A stretch of 64,000 nucleotides of DNA from Staphylococcus hyicus (lineage in GTDB: Bacteria > Bacillota > Bacilli > Staphylococcales > Staphylococcaceae), in contig NZ_CP008747.1 in NCBI RefSeq assembly GCF_000816085.1, forward strand, positions 1,116,001 to 1,180,000. Reading direction: 5' to 3'. Under the pieces are notes generated by a model. The model had not been told where the DNA came from. It was given only the letters and a program-made list of their open reading frames with translations, and ran no database searches. The position numbers were made by a program, and so were the translations under genes. This document shows positions 27,426 through 36,027 of this stretch, in pieces (position 1 is the stretch's first letter; each line of letters opens with the position of its first letter).

Positions 27426-27435
27426 TATTATTTAG

Positions 27436-27666
27436 TTATTCTTCGTCAAAGACGTCTACTACATTAATTACGATTTCTTTAGTTTCAGCTTTAATAGTTA
27501 TGTCGTTTGTATAACCTACTTGTTTTATTTGTACTGAATTATCATTAACTATTAAAGCTGCTTCCACATTCTCAAAGTTTTGAATTAAAATAATTTTATT
27601 ATCGTTAGTCAATATATCGTAGTCATCTTTACCTTCAAAGATAATGTTCCAGTTATTAAATTTCAT
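27436..27666 (-). CDS. Small acidic phage-type protein (76 aa)
   Basis: Unrecognised. It is predicted to be mostly beta strand (KFNNWNIIFEGKDDYDILTNDNKIILIQ), has an acidic end (VVDVFDEE) and has no membrane segment. AAAGGAG precedes the ATG. It lies between the integrase and the lipoprotein in the lysogeny module of the relic, where siphophages carry varied small accessory genes. The frame is intact. Confidence 0.6.
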   Translation of the reverse strand: MKFNNWNIIFEGKDDYDILTNDNKIILIQNFENVEAALIVNDNSVQIKQVGYTNDITIKAETKEIVINVVDVFDEE

Positions 27667-27733
27667 TTAATAGTCTCCTTTAGTTTTTTTGTATATGTTA
27701 CTTTTTTTATGATGGAAAATAGTATTATTAATC

Positions 27734-28813
27734 TTAATAGGGTTTAACCTCATCTAAAATTCCATTTTGACGTTGTTCCATTGATTTTAAATCAGTGTCT
27801 GATACGCCATCTTGGTTCATTTTGTCTGATAAGTCAAAGTATTCTTTTTCTAATTCAGCCTCGCGAGCTGACTGTTTACTATCACTGTCTGATTCTTCTG
27901 ATGTACCCTCAAATTCAGATGAATTTATATCAGATTCGGCTTCATCTTCCATTGCTTCGTACTTCGCCATCTCTGCATTATCTCTCGCTTCTACTTCTTC
28001 ATTATGCACTTCAGTCAAAACATTGTTTATTTCCATAAGAATATTGTAAACATATACATTAACTTCGTCATCAACACGACTAATCTGTGAATCTTTATCC
28101 AATCTTTTATTAACTTCGTCAACAAGTTCATTAAATTCAGCAGCAGACACTGTTCGAGTGTGGTTGTTTTTAGAGTATTTATTTAATTTAACCATATCTC
28201 GTTTTGGTATTTTATCTGTATCGTTAATAATATGATTTTTATTTTGCAACAAGGCAAATGCTTTGATTAACTCTTCTTGTTCTTCCTCTTTAGTGTGAAG
28301 GATATTGTATAAATTATTATTTTGCTCTTTTCCTAGAATTTTTCTAGTTTCTACATTTTCAATATTTACTTTTAAATTCCCTAAACTTTCTTGAGCTATA
28401 TAAATGTCTTTAACTGCTATTTTAAAATAAGCTTCTTTAGAAACGCCATCAATAGACCCTACATTATCAAGTCTCATATACAAATCTGAATAAATTTCAT
28501 AAATATATTTAAATGTTTTGTCAAGTTCTTCACGATCATAATAATCTTTCAATAATTCTTTATCAACTTCTTGTTTGTAATCTTTGTATGATTTATCAAT
28601 CTCTTTAGAAGCCTTTTTTGCCTCTTTGCTAATCACGTTAGGGTCTTCAGATTTAATTTCGTCAATCTTTTTGAAAGTTTTAGTAATATCTTTCACATAC
28701 TTTTTGGTTGCATCTGAAAATTTCTTTTCCTTATCTTCTTCGCTCATGCCACATGCCGATAAAAGTACCAAACAGATAAACATTAAGCCAGCTAACAATT
28801 TAAATTTCATCAT
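27734..28813 (-). CDS. Intact phage-encoded lipoprotein
   Basis: A 359-residue exported lipoprotein. The signal ends in LLSAC with the lipidated Cys at residue 21. The mature part is highly charged and almost wholly helical, with many Lys/Glu pairs and an acidic stretch around residues 275-310. I cannot name a domain. It is the only large intact gene in an otherwise frameshifted phage relic, between the integrase and the ImmA gene. Some Gram-positive phages encode a superinfection-exclusion lipoprotein in this slot (Ltp of Streptococcus phage TP-J34); that this one acts so is inference. Its start overlaps the end of the ImmA frame, so it was co-translated with it. Confidence 0.8.
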   Translation of the reverse strand: MMKFKLLAGLMFICLVLLSACGMSEEDKEKKFSDATKKYVKDITKTFKKIDEIKSEDPNVISKEAKKASKEIDKSYKDYKQEVDKELLKDYYDREELDKTFKYIYEIYSDLYMRLDNVGSIDGVSKEAYFKIAVKDIYIAQESLGNLKVNIENVETRKILGKEQNNNLYNILHTKEEEQEELIKAFALLQNKNHIINDTDKIPKRDMVKLNKYSKNNHTRTVSAAEFNELVDEVNKRLDKDSQISRVDDEVNVYVYNILMEINNVLTEVHNEEVEARDNAEMAKYEAMEDEAESDINSSEFEGTSEESDSDSKQSAREAELEKEYFDLSDKMNQDGVSDTDLKSMEQRQNGILDEVKPY

Positions 28814-29275
28814 AATTCCTCCCCTGGATGTCCTTATATATTGTTAAAGGTTCAAAACAAATATTGTAATTTTTATAGCGAACCATTAAACCATATTTTT
28901 GTTTGTAATGATTTATAGTGTCTTGCACAAAACCTTCTGTGACCTCAAAAAAAGAGACATCTCATGCAAGTTGTGTACTCCATTTTCGTAAGCATCTATA
29001 ATCCCTTGAATGCTTATTACTGATTCGTAAGCTTTTCGTCTTGCGTAATTTTCAAATTTTCTGTTTAGAATTTTTGACTGATCTAAGATGTTTCCATATG
29101 TAATTTTATGATGTGCGATTTCTTCAGCAAGCGTTTCATGTTTTTTATACACACTCATATTTTCTTTTGTGTAAATTGTTCCCTCGTAATATAATCCACG
29201 TTGAAAGTGCGGTAGGGAAGATGTCTCAACCACATCTATGTTTTCGTTTTCGATTAATAAACTTTCGTACTTTAA
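28800..29275 (-). pseudogene. ImmA/IrrE-type metalloprotease, frameshifted
   Basis: The frame reads LPHFQRGLYYEGTIYTKENM and then the zinc motif HETLAEEIAHH, which is typical of phage ImmA proteins that cut the CI repressor. Near 28950 a run of T is out of register: the present frame ends at 28913, but one base of shift restores FFEVTEGFVQDTINHYKQK and continues to a stop at 28800-28802, overlapping the lipoprotein start. At the 5' end the frame extends to about 29275 (KYESLLIENENIDVVETS) with TTA where a start codon is expected, so the start may be lost too. Confidence 0.85.
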
Positions 29276-30224
29276 TTTACATCATCCTTTGAAAAGTTAC
29301 TTTACTTTTTGCGATTTTTAATAAATTCAATAAATTGACGCACTTACTCCATTAGATTTTCCTTATCAAAGTAAGTTGCAATTGATTTTGATATTTGAAA
29401 TGAGTTTCATCTTATCATGGTACTAAAGGCAATTTAATATTACAATCTTCATATTTATATTTTATCATTAAATACGTTTATATGGAGAAATATATAAAGC
29501 GCCTTATTCAAAATTATCTTAACGATTATTATTAATTGGTAACTTTCTTTTTTGTTTGCAAAAAGCAATGCAAGTTCTTTATTTGGTGTGAGGTGATATT
29601 TATGAGACTGGGTATGGATACAGATAGAATGATAGAGCTATACAATTAAAATAAACCGTAATAAAATGTTGTGATTTAATGACTGAGGAAGAAAAATTAG
29701 CTGCATGGGATGTGCAATACGGCTGTTTGATGAAATTTTTTTAAAAAATTGACACGTAGAAAATTAGATAGAAAAATTATGGTTTCTATAAAACATAACG
29801 ATGAAGTTATTTGTATAAAATAGCCGTACAAAAAATGCGCAAAGAAAATAGGTAACCTCGAATAAAAAATGACCAATTAAACGGTCGTTTTTTTGTTATT
29901 TATGAAACACCTACTACGGTTACCTTCTATATTTACAGAGAAATATAAAAGTAAGGTGTTTTTTATGGTGAGGTCAAAAATACAAACTCTATTATCAATT
30001 TGTATTCGAAGGAAGATGTACATAAGGAAAACGGGAAAGAAAATTTAAAGTCCTTTATCAAAGGAGATATAATTAAAGTTGTATATACCGATAACAAGGG
30101 AGTCATACTTCAAACTAAAAAAGTAAATAAGAGTGAAGTAGCTAAAGAAGTTCGCGAAAAATTAACAATTTAAACTGTAAATAATTAGATATATAAATAA
30201 AACTTAGGGGAAGGGTGAGACGGA
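29276..30224. other. Decayed phage region without intact genes
   Basis: The part next to ImmA (around 29290-29350, minus strand) reads VRQFIEFIKNRKK before a stop, which may be the end of a lost repressor gene. Around 29890-29915 a hairpin with a T run (GACC/GGTC) looks like a terminator. From 29955 to 30172 a plus-strand frame of about 70 codons (starting around GEVKNTNSIINLYSKED, ending EKLTI) is intact but has no start codon in frame. All fit a collapsed phage segment. Confidence 0.5.
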
Positions 30225-30362
30225 ATGATTGATGTAAAATATTATACAGATATTGAAATAACACACTTTATAAGCATTGGTGAATTAGAACTTCATAAAG
30301 TTAGGAAAGATGAAATAAAGACTATAGAAAAATTATTTAAACCTAACTTATTTATGCTGTAA
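30225..30362 (+). CDS. Short phage-relic protein (45 aa)
   Basis: A 45-codon frame starting MIDVKYYTDIEITHF, with a strong purine-rich ribosome-binding site (GGGAAGGGTGAG) just upstream. It has no signal or membrane segment. It ends about 45 bases before the right attachment repeat, so it is the last gene of the element. Not recognised. Confidence 0.45.
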   Translation: MIDVKYYTDIEITHFISIGELELHKVRKDEIKTIEKLFKPNLFML

Positions 30363-30408
30363 GTGCCAATCACGAGTCAAAATAGTTTTAGATGGGAAGC
30401 ATCAAATG

Positions 30409-30425
30409 TCCCTCACTCTCCGTTA
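30409..30425 (+). repeat. Attachment site repeat, right
   Basis: This is an exact copy of the 17 bases at 26140-26156. It marks the right end of the phage relic. Confidence 0.9.
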
Positions 30426-30447
30426 ATTGCTTATATTTCGTAAATCT

Positions 30448-30491
30448 ACCGTTGTATCACGTATCTATATACGTTGATATGACGGTTTTTT
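30448..30491 (+). terminator. Original terminator of the tRNA cluster
   Basis: The stem (ACCGT...CGTAT with ATACG...ACGGT) runs into six T, 23 bases past the right attachment repeat. Before the phage inserted it would have followed tRNA-Ser directly. Confidence 0.7.
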
Positions 30492-30851
30492 GCTGTGTCT
30501 AGTTGTCTAATGTGAACGTTGTATTAGATACGTAACATCCAAGGGAATAGTTATTCAATCAGTTAATCATTTAATGGTTTAGGTTTTGCAGTAATCATAG
30601 TCAGTCATTTATGTACAACAAAGATATAGTAAAGGTTTTAAGTTAAATCGTTCACTGTCATGATGATCAAATTGAGAATGGTAACATATTCTACGGCAAA
30701 ATAAGTTTTGACTATGCAATGCTAGTATGTCAGTCGTTAGCTTAAGATTAACTTAGATAAATTTCGGAACCCTTAATAATATATTAAATACAAACGTATA
30801 TAGAGTATATTGATATATAATATTATTAAAGGATTAATAGAATATTAAATG

Positions 30852-30998
30852 TGCATAAGGAGATTTTTAAAACAAAAAGATGCGCATTATAAACCGTGGG
30901 AGTAATTAGATGATAACTGTGATAGTGACGGTCGCTTAGTTCACTATAGTATTTCAAATTAAGTCGATATGTTTTCGTCTTTTGAGTAAGATCGTCTA
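30852..30998 (+). pseudogene. Relic of a coding frame with several stops
   Basis: One frame reads FLKQKDAHYKPWE, stop, LDDNCDSDGRLVHYSISN, stop, VDMFSSFE, stop, DRLPTCN. The text between stops looks like real protein, so this is probably a dead gene fragment. The parent gene is not recognised. Confidence 0.4.
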
Positions 30999-31060
30999 CC
31001 TACATGTAATGTTGTAATTTTGGTATTCAATAAAAAATTATGTATAGGAATAGAAACATC

Positions 31061-31924
31061 ATGAAAAAATTCTTAAAAAAATACAAATATCATGCACTTG
31101 TAATTTTCGCGGTGTGGAGCTTTATTTCTGGTTTTAAACTCTATTATACTAACTTTGGTAAGCCAAATGGTTTTGAGGAAAAGTATCCATTATTTTTGCT
31201 TAATATAGCGCTTATCGCAATTTACGCAATTCCCTTGATTCTACTAGCGCGTTATTTAACGAAACGCTTTGAAATTTCTAAAAAAGTAGTAACGTTAAGT
31301 TGGATTATGGGTTTAACTGCCTCCCTTTATTTGTCTGGTATAGGGCATTTGTTTGTTGCGCTTTTTTGGATTAAAGTAATTAACCCACCTCAATCTTTTA
31401 TTAATCAATGGGGCGCTGCTGTATCAGGCCCTTTTGCTGAAGAATTTGGCAAAGGGCTAACGGTTCTAATTATTTTACTCCTTTTCAAAAAAATGGATTT
31501 AAAACATGCCTTAGTGAGTGGTATGATCGTTGGTTTAAGTTTCCAAATTATTGAAGACTGTATTTTTACATTCCGAAACGTATTTGTAGCTAATGGTGAA
31601 GGTTTTGCAACTTTAATTGAACGTATTGTGCATGCAGGCGGTACCCATTGGACTTTCTCAATTTTATTTGCAGTGGGTATGGTAGCGCTAATTGCTAAAA
31701 ATACTGGATTTAGTAAAATTCAAGGTGTTTTCTGGTTAATAATGGGTATTTTCGCGCATTTCTTAGTCAACTCACCGTTCAATGATGGCATTGATTCAAA
31801 AACAGGGGAAGTGACTGTATTAATTTTAACGTTTAACTTATGTTTAGCGATCGCAGCAATTAAATCAGTCGATAAAATTGAATCGAAAAAAACTGAAGAC
31901 GCTTGTCAGGAAAAAACAAAATAA
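31061..31924 (+). CDS. PrsW-family intramembrane metalloprotease, first paralogue
   Basis: A 287-residue protein with about eight membrane helices. The family motifs are present: EEFGKG at residues 127-132 (the EExxK motif), FQIIEDC, and HAGGTHW with His at 191 and 196. PrsW (peptidase family M82) cuts anti-sigma factors in B. subtilis; related proteins act in bacteriocin immunity or prenyl-protein processing. The ATG at 31061 is chosen because AGGAA lies ten bases upstream and it aligns with the second paralogue. A terminator follows, so it is transcribed alone. No anti-sigma gene is nearby; its target is unknown. Confidence 0.82.
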   Translation: MKKFLKKYKYHALVIFAVWSFISGFKLYYTNFGKPNGFEEKYPLFLLNIALIAIYAIPLILLARYLTKRFEISKKVVTLSWIMGLTASLYLSGIGHLFVALFWIKVINPPQSFINQWGAAVSGPFAEEFGKGLTVLIILLLFKKMDLKHALVSGMIVGLSFQIIEDCIFTFRNVFVANGEGFATLIERIVHAGGTHWTFSILFAVGMVALIAKNTGFSKIQGVFWLIMGIFAHFLVNSPFNDGIDSKTGEVTVLILTFNLCLAIAAIKSVDKIESKKTEDACQEKTK

Positions 31925-31985
31925 AAATGAGCATTGATCTGTTCTAAATGTAATCTAATTAATAAAACTGAAAAACAACATCAAA

Positions 31986-32018
31986 TCCACCCGTTCAAGC
32001 GGGTGGAATTCATTTTTT
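31986..32018 (+). terminator. Terminator of the first PrsW gene
   Basis: A perfect stem TCCACCCG/CGGGTGGA around six bases is followed by ATTCATTTTTTATT. Confidence 0.82.
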
Positions 32019-32618
32019 ATTCCTTGAAAAGAAGCTATAAACAGTAAAAATAGGAGGGCGAAGTAATTTATAAAAGGAATAAGCAGGAAATCAATGGGAT
32101 TGTGATAAAGTTGATGTAATCACACATATCGATAACGAATGATGCTTTGTATTGGTTTATTCTAAATGATTAAAAGTAACGTATACCCTTATATAAGAGA
32201 TTGACCATTGAATCAAGCCTTATGAGAATTTTTATTCTTTTCATTAAGTTTAATTTTCAACGAATAATATGTATGGAAATGCCGAAAGCATTCATTGTGT
32301 TATCTGAAGGAGTATATCTTTTGCAAATCTTAAAAATACATTAATTTATAGACTATTTATAGTGTGTGTATATATAATATGGTTAGTGAATTTATAGTAA
32401 TACAATATTGCACTGGTGATGATTGGAAGTTAAAAGTCAAATTTTAAACGAAAATCATATAGTATTCACGAAGTGTGTTATTGTTGGGGGGATTTATATT
32501 ATTCGTTAATGCTATGCGTAACATTTATTTACCCTCATCTCTCGCACGGGATAGAATTTACTCGTTGTGCCCTTGTATTATTCTAAATTTTTCAAAATAC
32601 ATATAGGAAAGGGACATC
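32019..32618. other. Gene-free stretch between the PrsW paralogues
   Basis: About 600 AT-rich bases. No coding frame or clear repeat is seen apart from the ribosome-binding site AGGAAAGGG ahead of the second gene. It should hold that gene's promoter. Confidence 0.4.
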
Positions 32619-33470
32619 ATGAAAAATTTATTTAACAAATACAAATATCATGCACTTATACTTTTTGCAATATGGAGTTTTTTCTCAGGTTGCAGAATTT
32701 TTTATGAGAGTTTTGGTAAACCGAATGGGTTAGAAGACAAGTATCCGTTGTTTTTGCTCAATATTGCACTCATTGCTATATATGCGATACCATTAATTTT
32801 ACTCACTCGATATTTAGCAAAACGCTTTGAAATTTCAAAAAAAGTAATCCAATTAAGTTGGGTTATGGCTTTAACTGCTTCTGTTTATTTTTCAGATATT
32901 GGCCATACAATTGTGGGATATACAACAATTGTTATTTTAAAAGTTCCCAATGCCATTTTAGCAGATTGGGGAGCCGCTATTAGTGGTCCGTTAGCTGAAG
33001 AATTTGGTAAAGGTTTTGCAGTTTTACTTGTACTGCTGATCCTTAAAAAAATGGATTTGAAAAATGCGTTAGTGAGCGGAATGATTATTGGTCTTGGTTT
33101 CCAAATTATCGAGGACTGTTATTTTACTTTCCAAGAGATATTTAAAGCTAAAGCTGACGGTTTTTCTCTACTTCTAGAACGTATTGCTTTTGCTGGAGGT
33201 ACACATTGGGTATTTACACTAATATTTGCTATCGGTATCGTTGCTCTAATTGCTAAAGATACTGGCATATCAAAAATCCAAGGTTTAGTTTGGATGTTGG
33301 TAGCATATTTCGCGCACTTTATTTACAATACGCCATTCAATAATGGAATAGGTTCAAGTACAGGTGATTTCACAGTTCTGCTACTAACAATAAATTTATC
33401 GCTAGCACTTTTAGCATTCAAAACGGTGGACAAGATTGTGTCGCAACAAAAAGGACAATTACCGAATTAA
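32619..33470 (+). CDS. PrsW-family intramembrane metalloprotease, second paralogue
   Basis: A 283-residue paralogue of the gene at 31061; the two start alike (FNKYKYHAL against LKKYKYHAL) and share most helices and all motifs: EEFGKG, FQIIEDC and FAGGTHW. In this copy the first His of the HAGGTHW motif is Phe, so it has lost one putative metal ligand or active residue while keeping the second His. A tandem duplication with divergence in the active site is therefore visible. AGGAAAGGG precedes the start. Confidence 0.82.
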   Translation: MKNLFNKYKYHALILFAIWSFFSGCRIFYESFGKPNGLEDKYPLFLLNIALIAIYAIPLILLTRYLAKRFEISKKVIQLSWVMALTASVYFSDIGHTIVGYTTIVILKVPNAILADWGAAISGPLAEEFGKGFAVLLVLLILKKMDLKNALVSGMIIGLGFQIIEDCYFTFQEIFKAKADGFSLLLERIAFAGGTHWVFTLIFAIGIVALIAKDTGISKIQGLVWMLVAYFAHFIYNTPFNNGIGSSTGDFTVLLLTINLSLALLAFKTVDKIVSQQKGQLPN

Positions 33471-33818
33471 TAGTTAGTAAAGAAAAGGAACAATTTCTTT
33501 CAAAAGTTATAACTTAATATTTTTTATAGGTTCTATGCTTATAGTGAGATGAGCGAAAGCTTCATTGACAATATAAGTAGAGGACCTATTTTTTAGCTCA
33601 TCTACAAAATTTTTATCACTTCTAAATTATGATATTTCACATAAAAGTGACTAAATAAAAACCCGCTCTTTTTCTATGTGAAGATTGCCAACACATGATG
33701 TTGATTTACGCGGATTATCATTTTCAAATATATAATATTAAAAAAATGAAGAATAAATTTTCGAATCAAGAAAGCGTGACGTGGCATTGAATACTTTTAA
33801 TAAATTTTATCATATTAG
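33471..33818. other. Gene-free stretch before the asp23 operon
   Basis: About 350 AT-rich bases with a long-range inverted repeat, AGATGAGC around 33547 and GCTCATCT around 33595, which may be a weak terminator. No coding frame is supported. Confidence 0.4.
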
Positions 33819-33844
33819 GTTTTTCATTATTTTTTAAAGGGTAG
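33819..33844 (+). promoter_or_regulatory. Sigma-B-type promoter of amaP-asp23
   Basis: GTTTTT at 33819 and GGGTAG at 33839 are 14 bases apart, close to the sigma-B consensus GTTTAA-N14-GGGTAT. The asp23 operon is a classic sigma-B target in S. aureus. Confidence 0.75.
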
Positions 33845-33884
33845 ATTTAAGAGTAGTGAATGTTTTCAGGAGGTGAGAATAATA

Positions 33885-34430
33885 ATGAAAAGATTGAAGA
33901 ACTTTATTTTAGGCTTGTTGATTGTTGTGATTGTTGGTTTTCTATTATTTATGTACATAGATCATCAATCCATTAAACAATATCAAAATTATTTTTACCA
34001 ATTCAATTGGTTTCAACCGTTATTGATTGGATTGGCAGGGCTATTAATCTTAATCGGTTTAATATTATTCTTTAGCGCATTTAAACCGACACATCGAAAA
34101 CCAGGTTTATATAAAGATTATAGTGACGGTCATATCTATGTTTCTCGTAAGTCTATCGAAAATACAGTTTACGATACGTTGAAACAATATGATGATATTC
34201 GTCAACCTAACGTAATCTCCAAGCTTTATAATAAGAAGAATCATAGTTACATTGATATCAAAGCAGATTATTTAGTACCAACAAGTACAACAAATGTACA
34301 AACGCTCAATGAGAAAATTCGCAACGATATTAAAGAACGTGTGGAGCACTTTGCGGAGATACCTGTGCGTAACCTTGAGATAAATGTACGTGATCAACGA
34401 AAAAGTTCAAATGAGCCACGTGTTGTATAG
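33885..34430 (+). CDS. amaP: Alkaline shock membrane anchor AmaP
   Basis: A 181-residue protein with two N-terminal membrane helices (about residues 5-25 and 42-65) and a cytosolic C-terminal domain. In S. aureus AmaP holds Asp23 at the membrane. The ATG at 33885 is preferred to GTG at 33873, since AGGAGG at 33868-33873 must lie upstream. It heads the operon amaP-DUF2273-asp23. The opuD2 transporter gene that precedes it in S. aureus is absent here. Confidence 0.9.
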   Translation: MKRLKNFILGLLIVVIVGFLLFMYIDHQSIKQYQNYFYQFNWFQPLLIGLAGLLILIGLILFFSAFKPTHRKPGLYKDYSDGHIYVSRKSIENTVYDTLKQYDDIRQPNVISKLYNKKNHSYIDIKADYLVPTSTTNVQTLNEKIRNDIKERVEHFAEIPVRNLEINVRDQRKSSNEPRVV

Positions 34431-34450
34431 TTGTAAAAAGGAGGGTTTCC

Positions 34451-34693
34451 ATGAATAATAATGAAAATCACCAATCACACCAAGCTGCAGTTGATACGTT
34501 AGCGATTTTTTTTCGTGCATATCAATGGCGTATCATTGGCTTTTTCTTATTTCTAATTTTAGCTATTTTATTTATTACACTTGGTTTTTGGAAAACTATC
34601 CTTATAGCCTTTTTGTGTTTAGTAGGAATAGGATTAGGGTATATTAAAGATCGTACGCAAGATTTCTTAAATTTCATAAATAGAATTAGTTAG
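34451..34693 (+). CDS. DUF2273 small membrane protein
   Basis: An 80-residue protein with two membrane helices (WRIIGFFLFLILAILFITLGF and ILIAFLCLVGIGLGYI, each here as pattern), a Gln/His-rich start and a short basic end. DUF2273 proteins are regularly encoded between AmaP and Asp23 and are thought to join that membrane-bound envelope-stress complex. AAAGGAGG precedes the ATG. It is 20 bases after amaP and 46 before asp23. Confidence 0.88.
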   Translation: MNNNENHQSHQAAVDTLAIFFRAYQWRIIGFFLFLILAILFITLGFWKTILIAFLCLVGIGLGYIKDRTQDFLNFINRIS

Positions 34694-34739
34694 TTTAGAT
34701 GAAAAATATAAAAATTATTAATTAAAAGGAGTGTTTTAG

Positions 34740-35231
34740 ATGGCTAATCAAAATTTCAAACAAGCTTATAATGAACAAACAGGTGTGAATGATAAAGTAC
34801 GTGAAGAAAAAGAAAAAAACGCTCAAAGTGAACCACAATTCAAAAATAGTCTTACTTTCACAGATGAAGTGGTTGAAAAAATTGCTGGTATTGCTGCACG
34901 TGAAGTCAATGGTATTTTAGATATGAAAGGTGGCTTTGTTGACAGCATAAGTGGTTCGTTCTCAAATGGTAATAACGTCACTCAAGGTGTGAGTGCTGAG
35001 GTAGGCGAAAAGCAAGCAGCGGTTGATTTAAAAGTTATTTTAGAATACGGTGAATCAGCACCTAAAATTTTCCGTAAAGTGACTGAAATGATTAAAGAAC
35101 AAGTCAAACATATGACTGGATTAGAAGTTGTAGAAGTAAATATGCAAGTAGATGATGTTATGACACGTAAAGAATGGCAACAAAAAAACGAGCGTAATAA
35201 ACAAAACAACGAAAGTAAAAGTTTACAATAA
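34740..35231 (+). CDS. asp23: Alkaline shock protein Asp23
   Basis: A 163-residue DUF322/Asp23-family protein, one of the most abundant proteins in stationary staphylococci. The family core reads [22 protein letters not shown], then the glycine-rich loop and [11 protein letters not shown]. It is cytosolic and held near the membrane by AmaP; its loss causes envelope stress. The tail is Gln/Asn/Lys-rich. AAAGGAG lies upstream, and a terminator follows. Expression is probably driven by sigma B from the promoter at 33819. Confidence 0.95.
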   Translation: MANQNFKQAYNEQTGVNDKVREEKEKNAQSEPQFKNSLTFTDEVVEKIAGIAAREVNGILDMKGGFVDSISGSFSNGNNVTQGVSAEVGEKQAAVDLKVILEYGESAPKIFRKVTEMIKEQVKHMTGLEVVEVNMQVDDVMTRKEWQQKNERNKQNNESKSLQ

Positions 35232-35276
35232 TATTGAAGTCGCACATACTTTAAGATGATGTGTGATGCGATAGCG

Positions 35277-35308
35277 GAACTGGGGCTCATATGTCTCAGT
35301 TCTTTTTA
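35277..35308 (+). terminator. Terminator of the asp23 operon
   Basis: GAACTGGGGC pairs with GTCTCAGTTC, including G-T pairs, and is followed by TTTTT. Confidence 0.82.
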
Positions 35309-35733
35309 TGTATAAGGTGTTGTTAATAAATATATAAAATTGTAATAATATATAACTATAAATGACTGAGACATAACGAGTTGGAAATATTGTGTTACAC
35401 ATTCATTGATTTTACTCAATTTAGATGTATTTTGACGTAGATAGAATGAGAAAAGTTGGCATTAGTGAACACGTACTTTAAAGGATTACGGTGCTTTAAA
35501 CAGTCATGATTTATAACCTTTTGGACGCCACAATGCAACGAAGGCGTGAAGCGGTATCTTTGAAGCTCAACATATTGCTAAGACAGTATTTTTAGTGTAA
35601 TTGAGCTTCTTGTAAGTAAACCATTTAACATTGAAACACCTTCAAAAGTCACTTGAAAAAATGTTTTGAAGGCGCGTGAACATAGATTATTTTAGTCAAC
35701 ATTGACTATATAAACGATTGAAACAATAAATGA
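35309..35733. other. Gene-free stretch after asp23
   Basis: About 425 bases without a supported gene. GAAGCTCAA around 35569 and TTGAGCTTC around 35600 form a 9-bp inverted repeat, and CTTCAAAA/TTTTGAAG around 35640-35672 another. They may be terminators or a small RNA; no T-run clearly follows either. Confidence 0.4.
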
Positions 35734-36027
35734 TTAATCTACTAATGTTACAGCAGTAATATCATCTACAAAAATAAATAAGTGCGGTAGCGATGTACTT
35801 TTATCCCCGGACATTAAAGTGACATCTTTAAGATTGAAACCAATAGGTGATTTTAAACTTGATTGTATGTCATTGCTAATTTCTTTTAGTTGTTGTTGAA
35901 ATTTATCGCCATGATCAGAGGTGTAAGGTTCCCCGTACACCACATTTCCGTTAAGCGTTAATGCCAATTTTAAATGGTTAGACGCTGCTAAATCGATATA
36001 ATGTTCAATAAGTGCTTTTTTCTCCAT
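35734..36027 (-). CDS. Hypothetical staphylococcal protein (97 aa)
   Basis: An unrecognised cytosolic protein of mixed helix and strand (helices in KALIEHYIDLAASNHLK and FQQQLKEISNDIQSSL), without signal or membrane segment. The ATG at 36027 (MEKKAL) is preferred because GAGGTG is six bases upstream, whereas the ATG at 36036 would be almost on top of it. It is divergent from menE across about 220 bases and probably conserved, but I cannot assign a role. Confidence 0.6.
   Translation of the reverse strand: MEKKALIEHYIDLAASNHLKLALTLNGNVVYGEPYTSDHGDKFQQQLKEISNDIQSSLKSPIGFNLKDVTLMSGDKSTSLPHLFIFVDDITAVTLVD

Larger units (their letters stand above)
26140..30425. mobile_element. Decayed prophage remnant in tRNA-Ser (about 4.3 kb)
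   Basis: The element is bounded by a 17-bp direct repeat, at 26140-26156 in the tRNA-Ser 3' end and again at 30409-30425. Inside are, on the minus strand, a broken tyrosine integrase, a small acidic protein, a lipoprotein and a broken ImmA/IrrE protease. This is the usual order of a siphophage lysogeny module up to the repressor. Everything from the repressor to the far attachment site is reduced to about 1 kb of relics. It cannot move on its own. Confidence 0.9.

Noticed and set aside
27781..28049. Two plus-strand frames opposite the phage lipoprotein
   Set aside because: They are antisense shadows of a well supported lipoprotein gene with signal and ribosome-binding site.
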